Below, one piece after another: positions 36,659 through 46,786 of a stretch of DNA of 64,000 nt. A model generated the notes under the pieces. That model had not been told where the DNA came from. It worked only from the letters and a program-made list of their open reading frames with translations, and made no database searches. The stretch spans positions 1,116,001-1,180,000 of the forward strand of contig NZ_CP165782.1 in NCBI RefSeq assembly GCF_000513895.2, written 5' to 3'. Origin of the DNA: Ensifer sp. WSM1721 (GTDB taxonomy: Bacteria > Pseudomonadota > Alphaproteobacteria > Rhizobiales > Rhizobiaceae). How positions within the stretch are numbered: position 1 is the first letter of the stretch; each line of letters opens with the position of its first letter. The position numbers and the translations under genes are program-made.

Positions 36659-37279
36659 ATGAATGTCCTTCATATCGACTCTGGCATCCTCGGAGAACAT
36701 TCGGTTTCCCGCCGCCTGACCGCGGCGATCGTTTCGCAGATCAAAGCCGACCGTCCCGACGCGAAGATCACCTATCGTGACCTCGCTGCCGAGCGCGTAC
36801 CGCATCTGACCGGTGCGCAGATCATGGCTCCTGCCGATCTCGAGGGCGTCGACTCTGCTTTGGCGGCGGATGTCCAGATCGGCCGCGAGATGCTCGAGGA
36901 GTTCCTCGCCGCCGACACGATCGTCGTCGGCGCGCCGATGTACAACTTCTCGATCCCGAGCCAGCTCAAGGCCTGGATCGACCGATTGGCCGTTTCCGGC
37001 AAGACCTTCCGTTACACCGAAGCGGGTCCGGAAGGCCTCGCCAAGGGCAAGAAGGTCATCATCGCGTCCACCCGCGGCGGGCACTATTCCGCCGGTGCGG
37101 CCGCTGCGATGGACCACCAGGAAAGCTATCTAAGGACGATCTTCGGCTTCTTCGGGATCACTGACGTCGAATTCGTCCGTGCCGAGGGCCTGAACCTCGG
37201 TGCCGATCAGAAGCAGTTCGCGATTGCCGAGGCCGAGAAGGCGATCACGCAAGGCAACGTCCTGCGACTGGCAAGCTAA
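36659..37279 (+). CDS. azoR: FMN-dependent NADH:quinone/azo reductase
   Basis: 206 residues. The flavodoxin-like fold begins VLHIDSGILGEHSVSRRLTA (phosphate-binding loop), then GAPMYNFSIPSQLKAWIDR and STRGGHYS, all hallmarks of AzoR/AcpD enzymes that reduce quinones and azo compounds with NADH. ATG 36659 is chosen over the longer frame because it begins the family's N-terminus and has AAAGGTG upstream. Divergent from the LysR regulator, which probably controls it. Confidence 0.94.
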   Translation: MNVLHIDSGILGEHSVSRRLTAAIVSQIKADRPDAKITYRDLAAERVPHLTGAQIMAPADLEGVDSALAADVQIGREMLEEFLAADTIVVGAPMYNFSIPSQLKAWIDRLAVSGKTFRYTEAGPEGLAKGKKVIIASTRGGHYSAGAAAAMDHQESYLRTIFGFFGITDVEFVRAEGLNLGADQKQFAIAEAEKAITQGNVLRLAS

Positions 37280-37339
37280 TGCATGTCGCCCAAAAGTGTG
37301 CAGCGGTTTTGGGATAACGATATGCATCAAGACATGGAT

Positions 37340-37442
37340 CTACAGCGCCGTGCGTCTTTTCAGACGCACAAAGGACGCTGTAGCACTTTGAATTGCTGCA
37401 TGTTTTTGTCCTTAAATCGGGTACGATTTAAGGACACATGCA
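37340..37442. repeat. Compound palindromic intergenic repeat
   Basis: Two structured blocks follow azoR. In the first, CTACAGCG (37340-37347) pairs with CGCTGTAG (37376-37383) and an inner GTGCGTC pairs with GACGCAC around TTTTCA. In the second, TCCTTAAATCG (37409-37419) pairs with CGATTTAAGGA (37424-37434) around GGTA, flanked by TGCATG and CATGCA. It looks like a rhizobial intergenic mosaic-type element, probably present in many copies. The 308-bp gap between azoR and the next gene holds nothing else but a further hairpin. Confidence 0.65.
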
Positions 37443-37516
37443 GTAAGCGTCGCAGGAACGCGACGCGCTGAGATCCAAATCATCTCGACCGGCGCGAATG
37501 CCGGCTCGTTGCGGAA

Positions 37517-37546
37517 GAATGCCGGCTGCGCGAGCAGCCGGCATTC
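37517..37546 (+). terminator. Strong GC hairpin, candidate terminator
   Basis: A perfect 13-bp stem GAATGCCGGCTGC / GCAGCCGGCATTC around GCGA, followed by TCCGTTTCTG. It lies before the small secreted protein gene and could end azoR transcription. The T tract is weak. Confidence 0.5.
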
Positions 37547-37587
37547 TCCGTTTCTGCTCGGCTCTGAATTGCGCTATCCTGTCGCCT

Positions 37588-37863
37588 ATGAAAGGCCTGA
37601 GCGTTCTTCGGGTTTTGGCGTTGTCAGCGGCGGCGGCCGCGATGGTCGCCGGGAGTGTAGCTGCGTCCCCGCCGGACCGGCGATGCGCCTGCCGCAATCG
37701 CGACGGCGCGAGATATGAGCTCGGCCAAGTCGCGTGCATCCGCGTCGGCGGTACTTCCTATCTGGCGCGCTGCGAGATGAATCTCAACGTCATGACCTGG
37801 AAGAAACTGCGGGACGGATGCCCAACGGCTGAAATCGCGCCTATGAGCGTTCCAGCGTACTGA
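37588..37863 (+). CDS. Small secreted protein
   Basis: 91 residues from ATG 37588. A basic start and hydrophobic run (MKGLSVLRVLALSAAAAAMV, then AGSVAAS) form a clear Sec signal peptide with cleavage likely near residue 27. The mature part has four cysteines (two in the CACRNRDG segment, then ACIRVGG and RCEMN), suggesting disulfides in the periplasm. It resembles short Cys-containing rhizobial periplasmic proteins, function unknown. It converges closely with rlmB (7 bp between the stops). Confidence 0.7.
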   Translation: MKGLSVLRVLALSAAAAAMVAGSVAASPPDRRCACRNRDGARYELGQVACIRVGGTSYLARCEMNLNVMTWKKLRDGCPTAEIAPMSVPAY

Positions 37864-37870
37864 GGTCTGC

Positions 37871-38743
37871 TCACCTTAGATACTGCCTTGCGGCGTACAT
37901 GGCGATCGCAGCCGCATTCGAGACATTGAGCGACTTGATGGCACCTGGCATGTCGAGCCGGGCGAGCGCCCGGACGGTCTGCCGCGTTTTCTGCCGCAAA
38001 CCCTTGCCTTCCGATCCCAGGACGAGCGCGATCCTGTCGCCGGCGAAAGTGCCTTCGAGAGGTTGCGGCCCTTCCGAATCGAGGCCGATCGTCATGAAGC
38101 CGAGCCTGTGCAGTTCCTCGATTGTGTCGGCGAGATTGGTGATCTGAATATAAGGAATGAGCTCCAGCGCCCCGGAAGCGGATTTCGCCAGCACCCCCGA
38201 TTCAGTCGGGCTGTGGCGCATCGTCGTGATGAGTGCGCCCGCATCGAAGGCGACGGCGGAGCGCATGATCGCTCCGACGTTGTGGGGATCGGTCACCTGA
38301 TCGAGCACGAGGATCAGCGGGCAATCGCGCAGTGCCTCGAGCTTCCGGTGCGGCAAAGGCCGCGTCTCCAGCATCACGCCCTGGTGTATGGCGTCCGGTC
38401 CGAGGACCCGGTCGAGTTCCTGCGGGGTGACGATTTCGACGGGGAAGGGGAGCGCGGACAAATCGCCGAGTTCCAGGCGCGCCGCCGCATTCTGCGTGAC
38501 GGAAAGGCGGACGATCCGGCGTTCGGGATTGTCGAGGGCGGCTCGAACCGTATGGAGGCCGTAGAGAAGGACCTGTTCGGGGCCTAGCGCCGGCGGTTTC
38601 CAGTCGGCGGCGAGCTTCTTGCGCTTGTCGGGCCGTGGTGTCGGAATCTCGCCGCGCTCGCGGCGGGCATCGCGATGCGCGCGCCGGAGATTGGCGTAGT
38701 GAGTATCCTTGGCGCTCTTGTCGCCGGTCTTATCCTTGCTCAT
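37871..38743 (-). CDS. rlmB: 23S rRNA 2'-O-methyltransferase RlmB/TrmH (SpoU) family
   Basis: 290 residues from ATG 38743; the open frame extends upstream without family character. A basic N-terminal tail (about 45 residues) precedes the substrate-binding domain (LLYGLHTVRAALDN) and the SPOUT knot methyltransferase with motif 1 (LDQVTDPHNVGAIMRSA), motif 2 (ALVLGSEGKGL) and motif 3 (LNVSNAAAIAMY). It methylates a ribose in 23S rRNA or a tRNA; RlmB is the best label by length and layout. Divergent from the tRNA-Tyr promoter. Confidence 0.92.
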   Translation of the reverse strand: MSKDKTGDKSAKDTHYANLRRAHRDARRERGEIPTPRPDKRKKLAADWKPPALGPEQVLLYGLHTVRAALDNPERRIVRLSVTQNAAARLELGDLSALPFPVEIVTPQELDRVLGPDAIHQGVMLETRPLPHRKLEALRDCPLILVLDQVTDPHNVGAIMRSAVAFDAGALITTMRHSPTESGVLAKSASGALELIPYIQITNLADTIEELHRLGFMTIGLDSEGPQPLEGTFAGDRIALVLGSEGKGLRQKTRQTVRALARLDMPGAIKSLNVSNAAAIAMYAARQYLR

Positions 38744-38843
38744 GCGCGCCTTATAGAGAGCTTGGGGCAGCGTGGGAAATGGTTTCGGTTCTGTTCCCCA
38801 ACGGCGCTTGTGGAGAATTTCTGAAAATTTCCGTTTCGCCGTG

Positions 38844-38872
38844 TTGACAGGATGAATGCAGGCGGTCATATA
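38844..38872 (+). promoter_or_regulatory. Sigma-70 promoter for the tRNA-Tyr/tRNA-Gly/tuf unit
   Basis: TTGACA at 38844-38849 and CATATA at 38867-38872 with a 17-bp spacer, about 85 bp before tRNA-Tyr. The match is close to the rhizobial CTTGAC-N17-CTATAT form. tRNA-Tyr, tRNA-Gly and tuf lie in a row without a clear terminator between them. Confidence 0.65.
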
Positions 38873-38957
38873 CCCGGCGCAGATCGAGAGGCGGCGACAA
38901 TGGCGCCGGTTCTTCCACGATCTCAAATGCTTGGTCGACAGATCCCGACAGAGTAAT

Positions 38958-39042
38958 GGAGGGATGCCCGAGTGGTTAAAGGGGACGGACTGTAAATCCG
39001 TTGGCTCAGCCTACGTTGGTTCAAATCCAACTCCCTCCACCA
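38958..39042 (+). tRNA. tRNA-Tyr (anticodon GTA)
   Basis: 85 nt including an encoded CCA. Acceptor strands GGAGGGA and TCCCTCC pair fully, the anticodon GTA is at 38992-38994, a long variable arm (typical of tRNA-Tyr) and the T loop GGTTCAAATCC are present. Confidence 0.97.
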
Positions 39043-39065
39043 TTCTGCTTCAGGATCGAAGGCCC

Positions 39066-39139
39066 GCGGGTATAGCTCAATGGTAGAGCAGCAGCCTTCC
39101 AAGCTGAATACGCGGGTTCGATTCCCGCTACCCGCTCCA
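39066..39139 (+). tRNA. tRNA-Gly (anticodon TCC)
   Basis: 74 nt with encoded CCA. Acceptor GCGGGTA pairs with TACCCGC, the D arm is AGCTCAATGGTAGAGC, the anticodon TCC is at 39098-39100, and the T arm is GGGTTCGATTCCC. It lies 23 bp after tRNA-Tyr. Confidence 0.97.
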
Positions 39140-39401
39140 ATCTCTTTTTTAGCGCCGACAAGATTTGCTACGCCACTTTAAATAAGTGTCGCATGCGACT
39201 GATTGCGTTTACTTTCCAGTTTCGAGCAAGTCCATTCGCGGAGGCCCGGCCAATTTGTGCCGCGGCGTTTCGAAAGTGCCGGGACCTTGCCGTTCTCGCG
39301 TACGCAATTAAGTCTTGCGCAAATGCCACGAAACCCTTAAACGGCTCGACAAACCGGCCCAGCCGGCTGACCCATCGTATTTGACCACAGGAAGCGTACC
39401 C

Positions 39402-40577
<1,176 letters not shown>

Positions 40578-40821
40578 TGATCGCAAAGGCGATGCCGCAA
40601 GCTGCCGACGGCAGAAAATAAGGTGCAAATGGCGCGCAAGCGCGATTTGCACGCGGCGCCGGCATCGTCGCCTCGATCATCAAGTGATGATCGCAAAGGC
40701 GATGCCGCAAGCTGCCGACGGCAGAAAATAAGGTGCAAATGGCGCGCAAGCGCGATTTGCACGCGGCGCCGGCATCGTCGCCTCGATCATCAAGTAATTC
40801 CGGTCTCGTCCGGACTTCGAG

Positions 40822-40849
40822 AACCCCGCAGGCAACTGCGGGGTTTTTT
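40822..40849 (+). terminator. Rho-independent terminator of tuf copy 1
   Basis: Perfect 9-bp stem AACCCCGCA / TGCGGGGTT with a 6-nt loop, continuing into a run of T. It lies after the tandem repeats and so ends any transcript that reads through them. Confidence 0.9.
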
Positions 40850-41022
40850 GTATGCTCAGCAGATGCGCGTTCCGAGGCTCTTCGCGTGTGATGTTTGCAA
40901 CAGTGCTCACGAAGCGTTGAGCGGCCGATTAGCGTGAGGTCATTGTTGCCGGTCTGTGCTATCCTCCCAACCTGACGATTTGCCTGAATGGCAACGGTTG
41001 CGACCGAGGATCGGAATCCCAA

Positions 41023-41688
41023 ATGAAAAGATGCATTCTTGCGCGGCTTGCCGCGGTTGGAATCGTTTTTGTTTGCGTCGGACCTGCTCCGCACAAAGCG
41101 TCAGCCGCTGACAACGACCCGCTTATCTGGGCACCTTCGAAGACCGGGCCCAACGCCTACAAGCTGCGCCTCGGTGTACGGTTGCCGGGGCGCTGGGATA
41201 CGAGCGCCGGCGCCGATCTGTCGATGGGCGCAGCGCCTTCGGGGAAACTCAATCCACCGGATGCGCCTGTCCGCCTCTGGGGCGCGTTCTCGCAGAAGAG
41301 CGGAAGGCGGGCCGCCGCGCGCACCTCACAGATAACTATGGACTTCAGCGCCTTGACCGGCACCGGCAGTGTTGGCGCAGGTACTGCGCGGACCTGGATC
41401 GTGACGCCAACATTGGATGCAGAGGTCCACCGAAGCATAGCCCTTCAGTGCAATGCCTATGAGAACCACTGCCGGAAACCTAAGCTCACGCAAACTGCCA
41501 AGCTTGCATCGCCTGCGTCCCGAACAGCGCTTGTTGCGCAGGGGCAATTTTCCAGCGACGGCGTAAGAGGTTTGACTCGCGTCGGGATCGAACAGAAGTT
41601 CGGCAACCTTCATCTCGGCGCGGCCGTTGCCGACCCGCTGCTCGCGCCTCGCAGCATCTTCGACATCCGCTACAGTTTGCGATGGTGA
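41023..41688 (+). CDS. Predicted exported protein, outer-membrane-like
   Basis: 221 residues. A signal peptide (MKRCILARLAAVGIVFVCVG, cleavage probably near ASA at residue 26-28) is followed by a region of alternating polar and hydrophobic residues with Gly/Ala-rich turns and a C-terminal segment FDIRYSLRW ending in an aromatic residue, as in outer membrane beta-barrels. No enzyme motif. It stands alone between the tuf terminator and the epimerase gene. The function is unknown. Confidence 0.7.
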   Translation: MKRCILARLAAVGIVFVCVGPAPHKASAADNDPLIWAPSKTGPNAYKLRLGVRLPGRWDTSAGADLSMGAAPSGKLNPPDAPVRLWGAFSQKSGRRAAARTSQITMDFSALTGTGSVGAGTARTWIVTPTLDAEVHRSIALQCNAYENHCRKPKLTQTAKLASPASRTALVAQGQFSSDGVRGLTRVGIEQKFGNLHLGAAVADPLLAPRSIFDIRYSLRW

Positions 41689-41816
41689 GATAGCAAAGGC
41701 CGGATTGAATTCCGATATTGTGAGCGGCGTTTTGCGGCGCCGTGCGGATACAGCGCATCTTGCGCAGAGGCGCAAAGAATCTAACTATCGTTTCGTTCTT
41801 CTTTGGGGGAGGCATT

Positions 41817-42704
41817 ATGAAGAAGCGGATTCTTTTCACCGGCGGTGCCGGCAAGGCCGGACGGCATGCCGTGCCCTATCTTGTCGAGGCGGGCTACGAC
41901 GTACACAATGTCGATCTCGTGCCGCTCGACAGCCCCGGCGTCACCAATCTGATCGCCGACATCACCGACAGCGGGCAGATGTTCAATGCGCTTTCGATGC
42001 ATCGGGATTTTCCCGATCTCGATCGCGGGGCGCAGCCCTTCGACGCCGTCGTGCACTTTGCCGCCATTCCGCGCATCCTCATCAAGCCCGACAACGAAAC
42101 CTTCCGGGTGAACGTTATGGGCACCTACAACGTCGTCGAGGCGGCGGTGAAGCTCGGTATCCGCAAGATCATCGTCGCTTCGAGCGAGACGACTTACGGC
42201 GTCTGTTTCGCGGAAGGCCATCGCGATTTCCATCATTTCCCGCTGGAGGAGGATTACGACGTCGATCCGATGGACTCCTATGGCCTTTCCAAGGTGGTGA
42301 ACGAGAAGACGGCGCGGGCTTTCGCCGAGCGCTCCGGATTCGACATTTATGCGCTGCGGATCGGTAATGTCATCGAGCCGCATGAATACGAGCGTTTCCC
42401 ATATTATTTCGCGCATCCGGAAATCCGCAAACGGATCGCCTGGAGCTACATCGATGCGCGCGACCTCGGTCAGATCGTCAAGCTCTGCGTCGAGAAGGAC
42501 GGCCTCGGTTTCGCAATATTCAATGCTGCTAACGATACTGTCTCGGCCAATACGCCTTCGCGCGAGCTCGCCAAGCGGTTCTATCCGAATGTTCCCTTCA
42601 CGCGGGAGATCGGCGAGTTCGAAGGACTCCTCTCCAATCGGAAGATTCGCGAGGTGCTCGGCTTCAAAGAGGAGCACAATTGGCGGAAATACGTGAAGCT
42701 GTAG
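41817..42704 (+). CDS. NAD-dependent epimerase/dehydratase (extended SDR)
   Basis: 295 residues from ATG 41817, preceded by GGGGGAGG. The nucleotide-binding GGAGKAG variant of GxxGxxG lies at about residues 9-15, VHFAAIPR near residue 80 replaces the usual HLAA, and the active site Tyr-x-x-x-Lys is YGLSK with an upstream Ser-Ser-Glu-Thr. Size and motifs resemble sugar epimerases and uronate dehydrogenases. The substrate is not clear, and no sugar operon adjoins it. Confidence 0.88.
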   Translation: MKKRILFTGGAGKAGRHAVPYLVEAGYDVHNVDLVPLDSPGVTNLIADITDSGQMFNALSMHRDFPDLDRGAQPFDAVVHFAAIPRILIKPDNETFRVNVMGTYNVVEAAVKLGIRKIIVASSETTYGVCFAEGHRDFHHFPLEEDYDVDPMDSYGLSKVVNEKTARAFAERSGFDIYALRIGNVIEPHEYERFPYYFAHPEIRKRIAWSYIDARDLGQIVKLCVEKDGLGFAIFNAANDTVSANTPSRELAKRFYPNVPFTREIGEFEGLLSNRKIREVLGFKEEHNWRKYVKL

Positions 42705-42785
42705 GTTTGGCGCGCAGGTGATTGCATCGCGGGGCAGGGCCGGGGAAATTTCTTGCATCTTTTTCGGCTTTTGTCGCAAATGCGC

Positions 42786-42814
42786 TTGAAAGCGTCCGGC
42801 AAACTGAATATGAA
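42786..42814 (+). promoter_or_regulatory. Promoter for tRNA-Trp
   Basis: TTGAAA at 42786-42791 and TATGAA at 42809-42814 with a 17-bp spacer, ending 47 bp before the tRNA. The preceding C gives the rhizobial CTTG start of the -35 box. Confidence 0.55.
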
Positions 42815-42861
42815 GCCGCAGACTTCAGATGCGTCCCGGTTGCGGGACGCTGTCGCGGTCT

Positions 42862-42937
<76 letters not shown>

Positions 42938-43033
42938 TTTCGCCATTCTTGCCACGGTGTTCGAAATCGGCCAGAATGCGCGGAGAGGCGGCCCGGCCGT
43001 CATTTTATATTCACAAAAAAGACTGATTGGCTC

Positions 43034-43062
43034 TTGTGGTTTTCTGAATCGGTCTTTATGTA
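43034..43062 (+). promoter_or_regulatory. Promoter for secE-nusG
   Basis: TTGTGG at 43034-43039 and TATGTA at 43057-43062, spacer 17 bp, about 70 bp before secE. The preceding C again makes the rhizobial CTTG form. Confidence 0.5.
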
Positions 43063-43133
43063 GGGTCCAAACAGACACGCGGTGCGTGGGGCTGAAAGAT
43101 CGGCTTTACGCGCCGTAATGGCGTGAGCATTTT

Positions 43134-43334
43134 ATGGCATCCAAAACGAATCCGTTCACGTTTCTGCAGCAAGTGCGCTCCGAAACGTCAAAAGTGACTT
43201 GGCCTTCGCGGCGCGAGACGACGATTTCGACGCTGATGGTCTTCGTCATGGTCTCTTTTGCCGCCGCTTTCTTCTTTGGTGCGGACCAATTGATGGGCTG
43301 GCTCATGAGCCTCGTCCTCAACGTTGGCGCTTGA
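43134..43334 (+). CDS. secE: Preprotein translocase subunit SecE
   Basis: 66 residues, the short single-helix form. The conserved amphipathic segment [17 protein letters not shown] precedes one membrane helix (about residues 35-57). It clamps SecY in the SecYEG channel of the inner membrane. It is followed after 16 bp by nusG, as in most bacteria. Confidence 0.96.
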   Translation: MASKTNPFTFLQQVRSETSKVTWPSRRETTISTLMVFVMVSFAAAFFFGADQLMGWLMSLVLNVGA

Positions 43335-43350
43335 TTGGGTGGAGAGTAGC

Positions 43351-43881
43351 ATGGCTGCGCGCTGGTATATCGTTCACGCCTATTCGAATTTCGAGAAGAA
43401 GGTCGCCGAATCGATCGAGGAGAAGGCCAAGCAGAAGGGGCTGTCCCATCTCTTCGAAAAGATCCTCGTTCCGACCGAGAAGGTCGTCGAGGTTCGTCGC
43501 GGCCGCAAGGTTGATGCTGAGCGGAAGTTCTTCCCGGGCTATGTGCTTGTTCGCGCCGATCTCACCGATGAGGCCTATCACCTCATCAAGAACACCCCGA
43601 AGGTGACCGGCTTCCTCGGTACGGACAGTAAGCCTGTTCCGATTCCGGATTACGAGGCCGAGCGCATTCTCGGCCAGGTGCAGGACGGCGTCGAGCGGCC
43701 GAAGCCGTCGGTTTCGTTCGAGATCGGCGAGCAGGTCCGTGTATCGGATGGCCCGTTCGCGTCCTTCAACGGCATCGTTCAAGATGTGGATGAGGAGCGA
43801 TCGCGCTTGAAGGTCGAGGTGTCGATTTTCGGTCGCGCGACTCCGGTCGAGCTGGAATACGGCCAGGTCGAGAAGGTCTGA
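43351..43881 (+). CDS. nusG: Transcription termination/antitermination protein NusG
   Basis: 176 residues from ATG 43351 (GGAGAG upstream). The NGN domain begins [19 protein letters not shown], with [12 protein letters not shown] and GTDSKPVPI following, and a KOW domain at the C-terminus ([20 protein letters not shown]). It binds RNA polymerase and couples it to Rho or the ribosome. The 216 bp after it, before rplK, are GC-rich, repeat-containing leader DNA without a gene. Confidence 0.96.
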   Translation: MAARWYIVHAYSNFEKKVAESIEEKAKQKGLSHLFEKILVPTEKVVEVRRGRKVDAERKFFPGYVLVRADLTDEAYHLIKNTPKVTGFLGTDSKPVPIPDYEAERILGQVQDGVERPKPSVSFEIGEQVRVSDGPFASFNGIVQDVDEERSRLKVEVSIFGRATPVELEYGQVEKV

Positions 43882-44097
43882 CAGAACCGGGTTCATGAGA
43901 ATGGGTAGGCCGAATTCATCGGTCTGCTCGGCGGAGTGATCCGCATGCGCGTGGGAGGTGTCCGGTCTCAGCCGGGTCGGTCTATCCGCACCACGCAACC
44001 GCAGCCGCCGGTCGGTCGACCGGCAAGTGGCCGGGCAACCGGCTGAAGAGTTCCCTTTTCGGCTTGGCCGGGAAGGGGCAGCAAGAGGCAGAGAGAA

Positions 44098-44526
44098 ATG
44101 GCTAAGAAAGTTGCAGGCCAGCTCAAGCTGCAGGTCAAGGCCGGCTCGGCGAACCCGTCGCCGCCGATTGGTCCTGCGCTTGGTCAGCGCGGCATTAACA
44201 TCATGGAATTCTGCAAGGCGTTCAACGCCGCTACGCAGGAAATGGAAAAGGGTATGCCGATTCCGGTCGTCATCACCTATTACCAGGACAAGTCCTTCAC
44301 CTTCATCATGAAGCAGCCGCCGGTCAGCTACTTCCTGAAGCGTGAGGCGAAGATCCAGTCGGGCTCGAAGACTCCGGGCAAGGCCAAGGCCGGCTCGATC
44401 TCCAAGGCTCAGATCCGCACGATCGCTGAGGCCAAGATGAAGGACCTCAACGCGGCCGATATCGAAGGCGCAATGGCAATGGTCGAGGGCTCCGCCCGCT
44501 CCATGGGCCTGGAAGTGACGGGCTAA
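44098..44526 (+). CDS. rplK: 50S ribosomal protein L11
   Basis: 142 residues. The N-terminal [20 protein letters not shown] and the C-terminal rRNA-binding part with [20 protein letters not shown] are the family signatures. L11 forms the GTPase-associated centre with 23S rRNA and the L10-L12 stalk. It is 4 bp before rplA, with which it is normally co-regulated by L1. Confidence 0.98.
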   Translation: MAKKVAGQLKLQVKAGSANPSPPIGPALGQRGINIMEFCKAFNAATQEMEKGMPIPVVITYYQDKSFTFIMKQPPVSYFLKREAKIQSGSKTPGKAKAGSISKAQIRTIAEAKMKDLNAADIEGAMAMVEGSARSMGLEVTG

Positions 44527-44530
44527 GACC

Positions 44531-45229
44531 ATGGCGAAGATTGCAAAGCGTGTACAGAAGTCCCGCGAGGGCATTGATCCGGCGAAGCTCTATGGCCTCA
44601 CCGAAGCCGTGACGATCGTTAAGGAGCGTGCGACCGCCAAGTTCGACGAGACCATCGAAGTCGCGATGAACCTCGGCGTCGATCCGCGCCACGCCGACCA
44701 GATGGTCCGCGGTGTCGTCAATCTGCCGAACGGTACCGGCCGTTCCGTCCGTGTCGCCGTTTTCGCCCGTGGTGCCAAGGCTGACGAAGCCAAGGCTGCG
44801 GGTGCCGACGTCGTCGGTGCGGAAGACCTCGTGGAGATCGTCCAGGGCGGTAAGATCGACTTCGATCGCTGCATCGCCACCCCGGACATGATGCCGCTCG
44901 TCGGTCGTCTCGGTAAGGTTCTCGGCCCGCGCGGCATGATGCCGAACCCGAAGGTCGGCACCGTCACCATGGACGTCACCGCGGCCGTTAAGGCCTCGAA
45001 GGGTGGCGCGGTTGAATTCCGCGTCGAGAAGGCGGGTATCGTTCACGCCGGCGTCGGCAAGGCATCCTTCGATGCCAAGGCGCTCGAAGAGAACATCCGC
45101 GCCTTCGCCGATGCCGTGATCAAGGCCAAGCCGACCGGCGCCAAGGGCAACTACGTCAAGCGCGTGGCCGTCTCCTCGACGATGGGCCCGGGCCTCAAGA
45201 TCGATCCGGCAACGATCAGCGCTGCCTGA
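44531..45229 (+). CDS. rplA: 50S ribosomal protein L1
   Basis: 232 residues. Two-domain L1 with [20 protein letters not shown] and the signature [20 protein letters not shown]. It builds the mobile L1 stalk near the E site and in many bacteria represses its own operon by binding the rplK leader. Ends 331 bp before rplJ. Confidence 0.98.
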   Translation: MAKIAKRVQKSREGIDPAKLYGLTEAVTIVKERATAKFDETIEVAMNLGVDPRHADQMVRGVVNLPNGTGRSVRVAVFARGAKADEAKAAGADVVGAEDLVEIVQGGKIDFDRCIATPDMMPLVGRLGKVLGPRGMMPNPKVGTVTMDVTAAVKASKGGAVEFRVEKAGIVHAGVGKASFDAKALEENIRAFADAVIKAKPTGAKGNYVKRVAVSSTMGPGLKIDPATISAA

Positions 45230-45560
45230 TGAATTCGCGGGCTTCGGCCCGTGACCCGAATTTCCGGCCTTTCGGGGCCGGAAATATTCCGGGCTTCGGC
45301 CCGGAGTTCCTGTCCGAGATTGCGGGTGGTTTTACCTTAATCACCTTGCCCGCATGAGACGGGTAAGATCTGGATTTCAAGTGACGCCGGAGGCGTCGAA
45401 ATTCGGTTCGAACCTCGCTTGCCTTGTGTCAGACCCGGCTCTCCCGGGAACGCCAAGGGACAGGATCCTTAAGCGTTGCTTGGGATCGAGAATGATCCCG
45501 GGTGACAAAGGCAAACCCGGCAGGGCTGCGAATTGCAACCCTGCCAACTGGAGACAGACA
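45230..45560 (+). promoter_or_regulatory. rplJL leader with three hairpins
   Basis: 331 bp between rplA and rplJ. A CGGGC-TTCG-GCCCG hairpin at about 45247-45261, a perfect 10-bp stem ATTTCCGGCC / GGCCGGAAAT at 45260-45285, and CCGGGC-TTCG-GCCCGG at 45289-45304 follow in series. The rest includes further complementary pieces around 45465-45520. In other bacteria this leader binds the L10-L12 complex for feedback control; the same role is inferred here. Confidence 0.6.
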
Positions 45561-46079
45561 GTGGAAAGAGCGGAAAAACGCGAATTCGTCACGGAGCTGA
45601 ACGAAGTCTTCAAGGCTTCCGGTTCGGTTGTCGTGGCCCACTATGCTGGTGTCACAGTTGCGCAGATGAACGACTTCCGTTCGAAGATGCGCGCTGCTGG
45701 CGGCACCGTCAAAGTCGCGAAAAACCGCCTGGCCAAGATCGCTCTTCAGGGCACGGAGTCTGAAGGGATGACCGATCTCTTCAAGGGACAGACGCTGATT
45801 GCTTACAGCGCCGATCCCGTAACGGCTCCGAAGGTCGTCGTGGATTTCGCCAAGACCAACGACAAGCTCGTTGTTCTGGGCGGCGCCATGGGGACAACCA
45901 CGCTCAACGCCGAAGGTGTCAAGTCGCTCGCGACCCTGCCTTCGCTCGACGAGCTGCGCGCGAAGCTGCTGGGCCTCATCAATGCCCCGGCAACCCGCGT
46001 CGCGACGGTTGTCGCAGCACCGGCAAGCCAGCTTGCCCGCGTGTTCTCGGCCTATGCCAAGAAGGACGAAGCCGCCTGA
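45561..46079 (+). CDS. rplJ: 50S ribosomal protein L10
   Basis: 172 residues from a GTG at 45561 (GGAGAC upstream); the frame is open further upstream but through the structured leader. The N-terminus [20 protein letters not shown] and the [20 protein letters not shown] and [12 protein letters not shown] segments are typical. L10 carries L7/L12 dimers on its C-terminal helix and anchors the stalk. 58 bp before rplL. Confidence 0.96.
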   Translation: MERAEKREFVTELNEVFKASGSVVVAHYAGVTVAQMNDFRSKMRAAGGTVKVAKNRLAKIALQGTESEGMTDLFKGQTLIAYSADPVTAPKVVVDFAKTNDKLVVLGGAMGTTTLNAEGVKSLATLPSLDELRAKLLGLINAPATRVATVVAAPASQLARVFSAYAKKDEAA

Positions 46080-46137
46080 GGCGGAATTTCGCTGTTGTAG
46101 TTAAAACCAGTTCGAACCGAACAAAAGGAAAAGTAAA

Positions 46138-46521
<384 letters not shown>

Positions 46522-46535
46522 TTCGACGAAATGCG

Positions 46536-46623
46536 AAAGGGAGGTGGCCCTTGTGGCCGCCTCTCTTTGACCGTTTTTGGAACATATTACCCAAAAGCCT
46601 GTCGCAAACGGCTTTTGGGTAAT
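46536..46623 (+). promoter_or_regulatory. Two hairpins between rplL and rpoB (attenuator or processing site)
   Basis: First, AAAGGGAGG and GGCC pair with GGCC and CCTCTCTTT around CTTGT at 46536-46568. Second, a perfect 14-bp stem ATTACCCAAAAGCC (46586-46599) / GGCTTTTGGGTAAT (46610-46623) with a 10-nt loop. Neither has a long T tract. In enterobacteria, partial termination and RNase III cleavage occur at this place to lower rpoBC relative to ribosomal proteins. Confidence 0.6.
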
Positions 46624-46786
46624 GGGTTCTTCAAGAGGATGGTCGCGATCGTGAGACAGCACAGCAATCCGTGCTGGCGTCTTTCGAAAGCTTGACGAGA
46701 TTGAACTACTCATTGATCGACGGGACCGACTGGCCAGCGGTTCCCGTCTGTTGCAGGCCCGGATGCAAGATTGACAAGGAGCGACG

